Source of the DNA: CAZRSW01 sp964602845
GTDB lineage: Bacteria; Chloroflexota; Dehalococcoidia; Lucifugimonadales; UBA826
Direction of reading: 5' to 3'
Length of the DNA stretch: 64,000 nucleotides
NCBI GenBank assembly: GCA_964602845.1
Contig: CAZRSW010000005.1
Span: 1 to 64,000 of the forward strand
The notes beneath the pieces are model-generated. The model was given only the letters and a program-made list of their open reading frames with translations. It did not search any database and was not told the origin of the DNA. This document shows, one piece after another, positions 34,900 through 43,198 of this stretch (within the stretch, counting starts at the first letter, position 1; every line of letters starts with the position of its first letter). Made by a program: the position numbers and the translations under genes.

Positions 34900-36384
34900 A
34901 TGCGAAAAAAGAGAGCAATTTCTCCAAGGATCGCTCTTATTCCAGTATTAGCTGGTGTATTCTTTGCCGCTGACGACCAAACAATCATTGTCACTGTCCT
35001 CCCTCAAATCATGGTAGACCTAAATGTTGAAATCACTGAACTCCATAACGCGGCTTGGACGATCACAGGCTATTTACTAGGATACGTATGTGCAATACCG
35101 ATTATGGGGAATCTATCCGACATCTATGGCCGCAGAAACGTCTACGGCTATGCTATGGTCATATTCATGGTGGGATCCGTTGCGTCAGCTCTTAGTAACT
35201 CGGTAGAATGGCTCCTATTTTCGAGAATCATACAATCGATAGGAGCGGGTGCGCTCATACCTGTAGCTATCGCATTGATAGGTGACTTATATCCACCAGA
35301 TAAACGCGGGCTTCCGCTAGGTGTAGCGGGTGGCGTGGCAGAAGCTGGGGCCATGATCGGCCCACTTTTAGGAGGTGTCATCACTCAATTCTTTGATTGG
35401 CGATGGATATTCTGGATGAATATACCTATAGGTATATTCATCATAATAGCCCTTTACATCTACACACCATCTTCAAAACGTCGAGATGTGAAAGTTGATT
35501 ACATTGGATTCGGCCTTATAACAGGGATTCTATGCTTCTTAACCCTCGCCTGTACTAAAGTAGCTACACCAGGCTTTAGTATGATCCTATATTTTTCAAT
35601 AGCAGCAACATTTGCAATAGCATACATAGGTTTCGCTTCAAGAATTTCTTACAGCCCAATTATCCCAAACGTTCTGTTTAAAAGTGTAAATTTTTGTGCC
35701 TCCAACTGCGCACATTTCATTTATGGAGCAAGTTTGATCATAGCTATGGTCACCATTCCATTAATGGCAAATACGATACTGAGGGGATCACCCATGGACG
35801 GGGGCCTTATGCTTGCAAGAATGACAATTGCCATACCAATTGGAGCTATCCTAGGGGGTATATTATGTAGATTCAGAGACCACCGAATACCTTTATTGTT
35901 GTCGTTAACGATCTCCTCGCTGTGCCTCTACTCAATGAGTACTTGGACTGACAACATACCTGAACCGCAGATGACATTGCAATTGTTTACATGTGGAATT
36001 GGGTTCGGGTTACTGATTGCGCCAGTTAACTTATCAGCACTAAATTCGTTTGCGCCAGATTACAGAGGGATCGCATCGGGAATCATAACATCATCCCGAA
36101 TAATCGGAATGACTTTAGGTATCGCTGCACTCTCCGCATGGGGTGGCAACAAATTCGGAGACTTAATCGCTGGAATACCACTGCCTATACCAACAGCAGG
36201 AGATACAGCTTCACAAATCATGGAAAAAACAGCCTCATTCGAATCAAATATTACCGGAGTCGGGATATCTCTATTTAATGATTTTTTTACCGCAGCGGCA
36301 GTGTTGTGCTTAATCACTGTAATACCCTGTTTGTTTGTCACAAACAAGAATTCTAGTTCATCCAACGACCCCCATCTACATTGA
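34900..36384 (+). CDS. DHA2-type MFS exporter (14 TM), EmrB/P55-like
   Basis: A 494-residue major facilitator protein with about 14 TM helices. Signature DDQTIIVTVLPQIMVDL in TM1, motif A GNLSDIYGRRNVYG, motif C-like GGVAEAGAMIGPLLGGVITQ, and a C-terminal PDYRGIASGIITSSRIIGMTLG. Such proteins export drugs or, paired with LprG-like lipoproteins, triacylglycerol-type lipids. The start at 34900 (MRKKRAIS) follows the lipoprotein stop by 7 nt, so one transcript is likely. Its 3' end overlaps the converging SDR gene by 32 nt. Confidence 0.87.
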   Translation: MRKKRAISPRIALIPVLAGVFFAADDQTIIVTVLPQIMVDLNVEITELHNAAWTITGYLLGYVCAIPIMGNLSDIYGRRNVYGYAMVIFMVGSVASALSNSVEWLLFSRIIQSIGAGALIPVAIALIGDLYPPDKRGLPLGVAGGVAEAGAMIGPLLGGVITQFFDWRWIFWMNIPIGIFIIIALYIYTPSSKRRDVKVDYIGFGLITGILCFLTLACTKVATPGFSMILYFSIAATFAIAYIGFASRISYSPIIPNVLFKSVNFCASNCAHFIYGASLIIAMVTIPLMANTILRGSPMDGGLMLARMTIAIPIGAILGGILCRFRDHRIPLLLSLTISSLCLYSMSTWTDNIPEPQMTLQLFTCGIGFGLLIAPVNLSALNSFAPDYRGIASGIITSSRIIGMTLGIAALSAWGGNKFGDLIAGIPLPIPTAGDTASQIMEKTASFESNITGVGISLFNDFFTAAAVLCLITVIPCLFVTNKNSSSSNDPHLH

Positions 36385-37153
36385 TAGCCTGACCAGTGAT
36401 ATTCCGAGAAATATCGGATGCTAAGAATGCCGCCAAATAACCAATGTCTTGTGGGGTTTGCTCCCTTTTCAAAGGTATCCATGATTCCACGGTGTTTTCA
36501 AATATCTCTCTCCCAGTCATATCACCAGACTTCAGTAATCCACTACCGAATCTGTCTCTTTTCCGGGCAATTGACTCCCACATCGGTGTCCATAGTAGGC
36601 CCGGGCAAATAGCATTGACATTGATGGAGTAAGACGCAAGCTGATGAGCATTTGATTGAGTCCAACTAACAACTGCAGCCTTAGAGCTGCTATAGTGCGG
36701 GATGTCCGGGCTACCTTGTCTCGCCGCAACAGAGGCAATATTCACTATCTTCCCATACCTGTTTTTTTTCATTGAATGGGAAACTGCATCTGACATTTTG
36801 ACCATCCCCATAACATTCACATCGAAAACTTGTTTCCAATCGTCGTCATTTGGATTTTCCCTCTTCCACCAATCAAGCGCACCAACAATCCCTGCATTAT
36901 TAACCAAAATGTCAACAGGCCCAACCATACTCATCAATTCATCAATCGATTTAGCGTCGGTCACGTCGACTGTGGCAGCCAAGAACTCGCCCGTCCCCTC
37001 CAACTCCGTGCTAACAACTGCCTCAACAGCATCATGATTCTTATCAGCCATTACTATGTCAGCTCCAGACAATGCCAGTATTCTCCCTATCCCCTTACCA
37101 ATACCACTTCCACCACCTGTGACTATCGCCGATTTGCCAGTCAAATCTATCAT
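36353..37153 (-). CDS. SDR family oxidoreductase
   Basis: A 266-residue classical SDR: TGGGSGIGKGIG (about 12-23), MADKNHDAV (Asp suggests NAD(H)), VNNAGIVGALDWW, VNIASVAARQGS with catalytic Ser, YSSSKAAV, ICPGLLWTPMW and the C-terminal INVDGGRWMN. GGGAGGG lies 4 nt before the ATG. It is 34 nt downstream of the ArsC-like UGA-containing gene, so may be last in the ppiC-hom-arsC-like transcript. The 3' end overlaps the MFS gene on the other strand by 32 nt. Substrate unknown. Confidence 0.87.
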   Translation of the reverse strand: MIDLTGKSAIVTGGGSGIGKGIGRILALSGADIVMADKNHDAVEAVVSTELEGTGEFLAATVDVTDAKSIDELMSMVGPVDILVNNAGIVGALDWWKRENPNDDDWKQVFDVNVMGMVKMSDAVSHSMKKNRYGKIVNIASVAARQGSPDIPHYSSSKAAVVSWTQSNAHQLASYSINVNAICPGLLWTPMWESIARKRDRFGSGLLKSGDMTGREIFENTVESWIPLKREQTPQDIGYLAAFLASDISRNITGQAINVDGGRWMN

Positions 37154-37187
37154 AATACCCTCCCTACACTGAATCCCTTCTCCAATA

Positions 37188-37544
37188 TTAATCTGCTATT
37201 TGTTTTATGGACGACATCATCTGACTATCCGTACCAAGCATTAAGATCCCGTTATAAATAACTAATGGCCTTCGTATCAGCCGCGGCTCATTCAGCATAA
37301 GTGTGAAAAGGTCCAGACGGCTCAACGTATCTTTGCTCAAACCCATTTTTCTGAATGAAGGACTTCTCCAAGAAAAAAACTCCGAAACGTCAACATCTTT
37401 AAACAGCATTTCTAGATCGTCAAGAGAAAACGGGTTATCGAAAAAATCCCTTTCATTGATATTGAAACCTTTTTGTGAAAGCTCCGCCTTCACTTTCCTG
37501 CAGGTATTTCAACGACCCCAAGTAAAGAAATTCTGTTCTAACAT
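37188..37544 (-). CDS. ArsC/Spx-like thioredoxin-fold protein with in-frame UGA (candidate selenoprotein)
   Basis: Read through one UGA, this gene gives 118 residues, the standard ArsC/Spx length. The start region reads MLEQNFFTWGR-UGA-NTCRKVKAELSQKG; family members have a Cys at the UGA position, as in C-x-x-C-R-K. So the product would be U12-x-x-C15. The rest fits: SWRSPSFRKMGLSKDTL and LMLNEPRLIRRPLVIYNG, the conserved Arg-Arg-Pro region of the family. AGAGGA is 7 nt before ATG 37544. Without readthrough, only a 101-residue piece from GTG 37493 lacking the active site remains. A SECIS-like hairpin follows the UGA. It lies 17 nt after hom. It could instead be a pseudogene. Selenocysteine genes are not in the window. 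Confidence 0.65.
37475..37493 (-). promoter_or_regulatory. SECIS-like hairpin after UGA codon
   Basis: Directly after the UGA (37511-37509) come 15 nt, then GUGAAGG, loop CGGAG, CUUUCAC: a 7-bp stem with one G-U pair. The loop starts 23 nt after UGA and has G as its second base, which fits the bacterial SECIS description (short apical loop with an early G, 16-37 nt from UGA). An alternative GAAAG/CUUUC pairing of the same region also has an early loop G. Confidence 0.5.
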
Positions 37545-37561
37545 CTCCATTCCTCTATTAT

Positions 37562-38854
37562 CTAATTTGACACCCGTATAACATTGCCAATACTCACAAG
37601 ACTTTCCAAACATTCAATCTCTTTAATAGCCAACTGGACGTCCTGCTCTTTGGATAAATGGGTCATTATAACTAACTCTGCCGTCCCATTTCGACCATCT
37701 GCACGTTTCTGCACTACCGTAGATATACTGATAGCTTTCTCACCCAATATGGAGGCTATTTGGGCAAGCACACCAGGCAAATCACCTACCTCTAATCTTA
37801 TGTAATATCTCGATACTAGATCGGATATCGGCTGAATGATTACTTCATCTTCAAGCCTTACCGGGTCAGGGAAACTAGATTCCTCTTTAACACTCCTGCT
37901 TATATTTACAATATCTGCAATAACCGCACTTGATGTAGGCATAGGTCCCGCACCTGGTCCTTGAAATACGACTTTCTCACAAAGGTCAGTTTCCACCTCT
38001 ATGGCATTTAGAACACCACTTACCTTCGCAAGGGAGTCATCAGCGGGCACTAGTACAGGATGCACTCTTGCCTGCACTTTGCCCTCTTCGCGGGTAGCAA
38101 TACCTAGTAGTTTTATAGAATAACCCAGCTCATCTGCATATTGGAAATCCTCAGGCACCAATCGGCTTATACCTTCCCTATAAACATCCGAATCAATTAC
38201 TGGGGTTCTAAATGCTAAAGTCGAGAGAATCGAGAGTTTATATGCAGCGTCTAGGCCTTCTATGTCATTGTATGGATCCGACTCAGCATATCCAAGAACC
38301 TGAGCTTCCTCCAGAACATCAGAGAATTCCCTCTTGTGGGTTGCCATATTGGAAAGTATATAATTCGTTGTTCCATTAATTATAGCTTTTATAGAAACCA
38401 CATCATTTGCCGTTAGGTCCCTCATAAGTGGAGATATAATAGGAGTACCTCCAGCCACACTGGCCTCAAACAGCACTCTCACATTTTTCTCCCTAGCGAC
38501 ATCAAAAATCCTGGGCCCGTGTTTGGAAATAACCTCCTTGTTGGCAGTGACCACATGCTTGCCCCTATTCAACGCCCCTAGTATGCATTCAAGCGCCGGG
38601 TGTTCCCCCCCCATCAACTCAACCACAATGTCAATATCATCATTATCCAATATGTCGTCAACAGAACTCACATATTTATTACAAGGCATATCAAAGGATC
38701 TTTTTTTCTTCCGATCTCTGACCAAAACGCCTAATATTTCGACTGATGCGTCAGTCAAATTTGTGATGTGCTCGGATTTCTCGGATATAACCCTTGCAAC
38801 TGCCCCTCCGACAACACCCATTCCGAGCAGGCCAACACCAATTTGCTTATCCAA
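37562..38854 (-). CDS. hom: Homoserine dehydrogenase
   Basis: Reduces aspartate semialdehyde to homoserine with NAD(P)H in the threonine/methionine branch. The 430 residues comprise the Rossmann loop GLLGMGVVGGAV (8-19), VVTANKEVISKHG, the signature AIINGTTNYILSNM, the active-site region YAESDPYNDIEGLDAAYKL, and a C-terminal ACT domain (YYIRLEVGDLPGVLAQIASILG) that probably senses threonine. Start TTG 38854 has only a weak GGTGGG site. It is 8 nt after the ppiC-like gene and just before the ArsC-like UGA gene. thrB and lysC lie 14 kb away. Confidence 0.93.
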   Translation of the reverse strand: MDKQIGVGLLGMGVVGGAVARVISEKSEHITNLTDASVEILGVLVRDRKKKRSFDMPCNKYVSSVDDILDNDDIDIVVELMGGEHPALECILGALNRGKHVVTANKEVISKHGPRIFDVAREKNVRVLFEASVAGGTPIISPLMRDLTANDVVSIKAIINGTTNYILSNMATHKREFSDVLEEAQVLGYAESDPYNDIEGLDAAYKLSILSTLAFRTPVIDSDVYREGISRLVPEDFQYADELGYSIKLLGIATREEGKVQARVHPVLVPADDSLAKVSGVLNAIEVETDLCEKVVFQGPGAGPMPTSSAVIADIVNISRSVKEESSFPDPVRLEDEVIIQPISDLVSRYYIRLEVGDLPGVLAQIASILGEKAISISTVVQKRADGRNGTAELVIMTHLSKEQDVQLAIKEIECLESLVSIGNVIRVSN

Positions 38855-38862
38855 AGTGATAG

Positions 38863-39990
38863 TTACCCACCGGAAAGAATAGATTGAAGAGGATCAGGAG
38901 TAGGTGTGGGTTGGGTAGAAGTCAACTTCAATTGCTGTATTATCCAAGCATAAACTTCGGAGTTAAAAACAGCGTAAACATCATGTTTCTGCCTTTGATC
39001 ATTCACCCAATCTTGGAGAGCTTTAGTCTTAAGCTTATCTCTCACAGCCGGGGCCAGTTCCTTTGCAGGCGCCCGTTCCGCCACCATAAAAAATACCAGA
39101 TGCCCCTGCCTTTCCGGATCTGGCATAGGCTGACTTAGCTCGCCAGGATTTAAGTCAAAGAACTGGAACTCATACTCCGGTAGAACTCCTTTAGCTATCC
39201 ATCCTAAGTCCCCCCCTCTTCTTACCGTCTCTGGAAGATCCACCGAAAATTCTCGGACTATCCTAAAGTAGGCACCACGTAGATCCTCAGGCCCAGTTGC
39301 CCTTTTGACGGCATCCTGAAATTTAATCATGATGATATCTATTTCACTCGCTGGTGGTATAACAAGCCTATACAGATGGACTTGCTCCGCGACAGACGGT
39401 ACAGAGTCACCAATATAATGCCTGAATTTTTCTCTCAACAAAGTTCTCTTAATCAGAGCTCGATGTGTCTCCTCGTCTATTTGTATGGTATTCAAATATG
39501 ATAAGTACTTCTCTTCAGTTTCCCGAGTTATCTGCTCTTCGGACTTTCCGGCGGACAACATATCAGATGGTCGCATAGTTGACTCTATTTGGTTATCAAC
39601 CTCTTCATCCAAAACCGTAATACCCTCACTTGGAGCAGATTGGAGAATAATTTCATTCTCAACAATTCTTTGGAGAGTTTCGAACACCCCAGAGCTTGCA
39701 TTAAAAGTCTCCCCAGTGAATTGAGCACTGGTTTGTTTTATCCTAATAAGCTCTACTAAGTCTCCGCGGTTGTACTCAACGTCTCCAACTCTCACGGCAA
39801 GTTCTCGATTAGGAACTACAAATATCACTATGTACCCTACAACAAAAATTGCAGCGATCAATAGGACCGACAAGCCTAGAACTGAAACGAGTAGCCGATG
39901 ACGTTTCTGTAGTATTGGCCCCTGTGCAACGACTCGACGCCTGTCAATATGATTGGAAGCTCGTGGTTTAGGAATATATTCTTGCGGCAA
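38863..39990 (-). CDS. Membrane-anchored parvulin-type peptidyl-prolyl isomerase
   Basis: A 375-residue exported foldase of the SurA/PrsA type. A cytosolic basic N terminus precedes one TM helix (about 34-57, LLVSVLGLSVLLIAAIFVVGYI); then a SurA-N-like helical chaperone region (GDLVELIRIKQTS, ETLQRIVENEIILQ) and a rotamase-like domain with FSVDLPETVRRGGDLGWI, GVLPEYEFQFFDLNPGELSQP. The C terminus is Pro/Thr-rich. It lies outside the membrane, helping secreted proteins fold. The start is TTG 39990 with a far AAGG site. It is first in the ppiC-hom-arsC-like group. Confidence 0.82.
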   Translation of the reverse strand: MPQEYIPKPRASNHIDRRRVVAQGPILQKRHRLLVSVLGLSVLLIAAIFVVGYIVIFVVPNRELAVRVGDVEYNRGDLVELIRIKQTSAQFTGETFNASSGVFETLQRIVENEIILQSAPSEGITVLDEEVDNQIESTMRPSDMLSAGKSEEQITRETEEKYLSYLNTIQIDEETHRALIKRTLLREKFRHYIGDSVPSVAEQVHLYRLVIPPASEIDIIMIKFQDAVKRATGPEDLRGAYFRIVREFSVDLPETVRRGGDLGWIAKGVLPEYEFQFFDLNPGELSQPMPDPERQGHLVFFMVAERAPAKELAPAVRDKLKTKALQDWVNDQRQKHDVYAVFNSEVYAWIIQQLKLTSTQPTPTPDPLQSILSGG

Positions 39991-40080
39991 TTGTCGTTCT
40001 TGACCTTATATCTTGAAATCCTATAACTTAAACAACCTTAATCATCCCACTAGGGGTGGGACACGACCATGACCCATTTT

Positions 40081-40377
40081 TCACCCACGAGAACCAGACG
40101 CAACTACAGCGGCTTTATGAGATGGCGAATAGGGTATTAGAGAAAGGCTTCTAGCCCTTTTAACAGCGCGCGACAAGGCGCGCTGATGTCTCGCACAAAC
40201 GCCTGTTTTTCGCCTCGCCTCTATCTTGTATCTATCTGACAGAAACCCACGTAATATGTCGACTTCTGAATAATTAACCTTCTCAACCTTATCCACACAA
40301 AACTGGCACACCTTGCGGCGGGCAAAGTAGCGGGGCCTTGGCCTTCTCTGTTGCGGTCTATTATTTCTACTAGTCAT
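40081..40377 (-). CDS. rpsR: Ribosomal protein bS18
   Basis: Small-subunit protein S18, 98 residues from ATG 40377. A basic N terminus (RNNRPQQRRPRPRYFARRK) leads to VCQFC and, later, GVCARHQRALSRAVKRAR. The Cys-x2-Cys plus Cys and His suggest the zinc-binding form of S18. GAGGG lies 5 nt before the chosen ATG; ATGs 3 and 12 nt upstream are less well placed. Third gene of the conserved rpsF-ssb-rpsR block. Confidence 0.94.
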   Translation of the reverse strand: MTSRNNRPQQRRPRPRYFARRKVCQFCVDKVEKVNYSEVDILRGFLSDRYKIEARRKTGVCARHQRALSRAVKRARSLSLIPYSPSHKAAVVASGSRG

Positions 40378-40517
40378 CATTACCCTCATTAAAACCCAAA
40401 ATTACCCTAAAGCCCAAATCTTTAAGTGAACACCTCAGTGAAGAACCTCTAAACTAAACATACCAGCTCTCCCATCAGCATCGTCCAAATTACACATCTC
40501 TAAATTATACCGGATTA

Positions 40518-40940
40518 CTACCACGGTAGATCGTCTAATTCTTCAACTTGATCAACTGCAGCGGTTTCAGTGAAGTTTGAACTACCTGAATCATTGGCAT
40601 CTCCCCCACTGTTGGATCGACTATCTATGAACCTCACGTCTGTAGCATTCACTTCCAACGAAAATCGCGTTTGCCCGTCATTTCCCTGAAAGCTTCGGCT
40701 CGTCAATCTCCCTTCAACATACACTTTACTGCCCTTAGTTAGGTATTGGTTACATGTCTCAGCCAATCTATTCCACGCACTAATTCTAAACCACTCAGTC
40801 TCCTCTCTAGTCTCGCCACCACTCGTATATCTCCTGTTAGTAGCAACAGAAAAACTAGTTACGGCGTTACCGTTCGGCGTGTAGCGCATCTCCGGGTCAG
40901 AGCCCAAATTGCCGATTATAAGGATCTTGTTCATCGTCAT
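40518..40940 (-). CDS. ssb: Single-stranded DNA-binding protein
   Basis: OB-fold SSB of 140 residues: KILIIGNLGSDPEMRYTPNG, VTSFSVATNRRY, TEWFRISAWNRLAETCNQYL, KGSKVYVEGRLTSRSF. The linker is rich in Ser, Gly, Asn and Asp, and the acidic C-terminal tip ends ELDDLPW, a variant of the DDDIPF-type tip that recruits repair proteins. Between rpsF and rpsR, as in most bacteria. Confidence 0.95.
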   Translation of the reverse strand: MTMNKILIIGNLGSDPEMRYTPNGNAVTSFSVATNRRYTSGGETREETEWFRISAWNRLAETCNQYLTKGSKVYVEGRLTSRSFQGNDGQTRFSLEVNATDVRFIDSRSNSGGDANDSGSSNFTETAAVDQVEELDDLPW

Positions 40941-40961
40941 AGAGAGATACCTATAGAGTGA

Positions 40962-41255
40962 TTATATTCGTGACACAAGGTGAAGCAGTACTTCTTCATT
41001 GGAGTTAATATTTCTCTCTAGACCAGATATAGCTCCCGACTCCAATGACAAAGACAGTTTCAAATAATGTCCCTCTTGGAAATTGTTCACTGGGTACGAT
41101 AATCTCTTCAAGCCCCAGCTTTCTGAGCTGACGACCTCTCCCCCACTGGTAGAAACATAATCGGAAACCTTACTGACAACCCCATCAATCTCAGTGTCAT
41201 CGATCGATGGCGAAATAGCCATCACCAATTCATATTCTCTCACACGCTCTGCCAC
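40962..41255 (-). CDS. rpsF: Ribosomal protein bS6
   Basis: S6, 97 residues with ferredoxin-like fold: REYELVMAISPSIDDTEI, SWGLKRLSYPVNNFQEGHY, then the LE-rich third strand and helix, ending VLLHLVSRI. It binds S18 on the 30S platform. GTG start at 41255 with CAGGAG 10 nt upstream. First gene of rpsF-ssb-rpsR, 21 nt before ssb. In some phyla the S6-S18 complex binds its own leader; no such element was recognised here. Confidence 0.93.
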   Translation of the reverse strand: MAERVREYELVMAISPSIDDTEIDGVVSKVSDYVSTSGGEVVSSESWGLKRLSYPVNNFQEGHYLKLSLSLESGAISGLERNINSNEEVLLHLVSRI

Positions 41256-41300
41256 TTGCTATAAACTCCTGCAGAAAATAACCTGATAATAGTAGCTACA

Positions 41301-41330
41301 AGTATAGCATGGCCCTCTAATCTCCAACAA
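41301..41330 (-). promoter_or_regulatory. Possible promoter of rpsF-ssb-rpsR
   Basis: On the minus strand TTGTTG (41330-41325), 18-nt spacer, TATACT (41306-41301), about 45 nt before the rpsF start. Both boxes are near consensus. Confidence 0.45.
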
Positions 41331-41447
41331 TTCGTTCACACTCCGCCACTGAATGTATAGTATTCTTTAACAGCATTGAACTAAGGGATCGAAAAAGACC
41401 TTAGTTATAAAGAACCAACTAACTTAAGCTGACAAGGAATCAGGATA

Positions 41448-43145
41448 ATGTCTAAGGCCAAGTACATTACGGGTAGTCATCTAATAGCAAGATCTCTAGA
41501 AATTGAAGGAGTGCAAAATATATTTACCTTGGCCGGAGACCACGTATTGCCTGCACTGGATGTCTTGTCTGACAGCGGAGTAAAACTTTACGACACCCGT
41601 CATGAACAAGCAGCAGTGCATATGGCCGATGCTTGGGGCAGAATGACGGGTGAAATTGGGGTCTCCATGTATACAACTCCCGGGTTCGCGAACGCCGTTC
41701 CAGGACTCGCAAATGCTCTCCATTCTGAAAGTCCCATGCTATCAATCAGTGGAAGCGCGGAATTAGCTGAACTAGGTAGGGGAGCTATGCAGGAAATAGA
41801 CCAAGTAGGGATGGCAAAACCTACTACGAAAGGTAGCTGGCTAGTGACAAACCCTCACAGGATCCCAGATATGATTGCACATGCGGTCCGTATCGCGTTC
41901 AGTGGTCGCAGAGGTCCAACTCATCTTACAATCCCTGTGGACGTCCAACAGATGTCCGTTAAACAAAGCGATGTGAAATTCCACGGAGTCGATGACTATT
42001 ACAGAGCATTTGGACACGCTCAGGCAAATGCAGAACAGATAACTGCCGCGATAGGATTAATGCAGACAGCTCAACGTCCACTAATCATTGTGGGGAGCGC
42101 GGGAGCTTACTCCAACTCAGGACAATCATTACAAGACTTAGTAGAAACCACTAAGTTTCCCATCATGACCGAAGGCGACGCTAGAGGATTAATACCAGAT
42201 TCTCATGAGTATTGCAGAGGATTCTTTGATAACGGCCTGAATGTGGCAGCTCGCAGGATTAGAGAATCTGATCTGGTTATTTTACTGGGAAGAAAGCAAG
42301 ACCTCATCGTGGGATATGCTATGGATCCTATCGTTTCTGCTAAGGCCAAATTAATCCAGATAGATCCTGACGGCAATGCCATCGGTAGAAATAGAGGGGT
42401 AGACGTTGGAATCGTTGGAGATGTTGATAACATTGTCAAACAATTAGCAGATGAGGCATCAAAACATTCCTGGGCAGAGCTACCATGGCTTGACGTACTT
42501 GCAAAAGACCAAGAGAAACAGAAAGAAAACCTCGACTCTTTAGCGGTAAAACAAACCCCAATGCACGCTACATTCGTACACAAAACTATATCCCAGTTCC
42601 TAAATGACGACGACATACTAGTGTTTGACGGGGGAGATTATTGCCATTTTGGTCGAGCATATTACGAGGCCAACACCCCTCAATCATGCTGGTATATACC
42701 GACCCTAGGAATGTTAGGGCAGGCGATACCGACAGCCCTAACAGCAAAGATTGCGTATCCCCATCGCCGAGTTATAATGTTTACAGGAGACGGAGCATTT
42801 GGCTTCAATGGGATGGAATATGACACAGCAGTCAGGCATCAACTTCCAATCATAGGAATAATGGGTAACGACGCAGCGTGGGGCATAGATAGACAAATAC
42901 AGGTGAATGTTTTTGGGAAAGCTGTAGCTACAGATCTACTACCATCTCGATACGATCAGATGGTACGCGGGCTCGGAGGTTACGGAGAAACCGTAGAGCA
43001 TCCGGATGAGCTACCATCTGCTCTCGAAAGAGCGTTCAAGATCGCTAGGCCTGCGTTATTAAACGTCCAGATCCAAAATGCTATTAGTCCTCGGGCAGAA
43101 GCTGCCATTGCAAGGTGGCACAGTGACAGTCCCGAGCCCATGTAA
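41448..43145 (+). CDS. Thiamine-diphosphate-dependent enzyme (acetolactate-synthase-like)
   Basis: A 565-residue three-domain TPP enzyme. N-terminal: FTLAGDHVLPALDVL and the activating Glu in DTRHEQAAVHMADAWGR; middle FAD/nucleotide-like domain; C-terminal TPP motif MFTGDGAFGFNGMEYDT ending near IGIMGND. It belongs with acetohydroxyacid synthase, benzoylformate decarboxylase and oxalyl-CoA decarboxylase relatives. No ilvN regulatory subunit is adjacent, so a catabolic lyase or decarboxylase is as likely as IlvB. AGGAATCAGGA lies before the ATG. It runs with thyX and the LLM oxidoreductase on the same strand. Confidence 0.85.
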   Translation: MSKAKYITGSHLIARSLEIEGVQNIFTLAGDHVLPALDVLSDSGVKLYDTRHEQAAVHMADAWGRMTGEIGVSMYTTPGFANAVPGLANALHSESPMLSISGSAELAELGRGAMQEIDQVGMAKPTTKGSWLVTNPHRIPDMIAHAVRIAFSGRRGPTHLTIPVDVQQMSVKQSDVKFHGVDDYYRAFGHAQANAEQITAAIGLMQTAQRPLIIVGSAGAYSNSGQSLQDLVETTKFPIMTEGDARGLIPDSHEYCRGFFDNGLNVAARRIRESDLVILLGRKQDLIVGYAMDPIVSAKAKLIQIDPDGNAIGRNRGVDVGIVGDVDNIVKQLADEASKHSWAELPWLDVLAKDQEKQKENLDSLAVKQTPMHATFVHKTISQFLNDDDILVFDGGDYCHFGRAYYEANTPQSCWYIPTLGMLGQAIPTALTAKIAYPHRRVIMFTGDGAFGFNGMEYDTAVRHQLPIIGIMGNDAAWGIDRQIQVNVFGKAVATDLLPSRYDQMVRGLGGYGETVEHPDELPSALERAFKIARPALLNVQIQNAISPRAEAAIARWHSDSPEPM

Positions 43146-43198
43146 AAAAACCGAATTGATAAACTTTTTCGTACTTTAGACCAATAGGGAGGAAATAA

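Noticed and set aside
37303..37581. A plus-strand frame opposite the ArsC-like gene
   Set aside because: Antisense to a recognisable protein family; no ribosome site; Ser/Leu-rich shadow translation.
40045..40061. Hairpin TCCCAC/GTGGGA downstream of rpsR as a terminator
   Set aside because: Only a 6-bp stem and no T-run in the direction of the operon.
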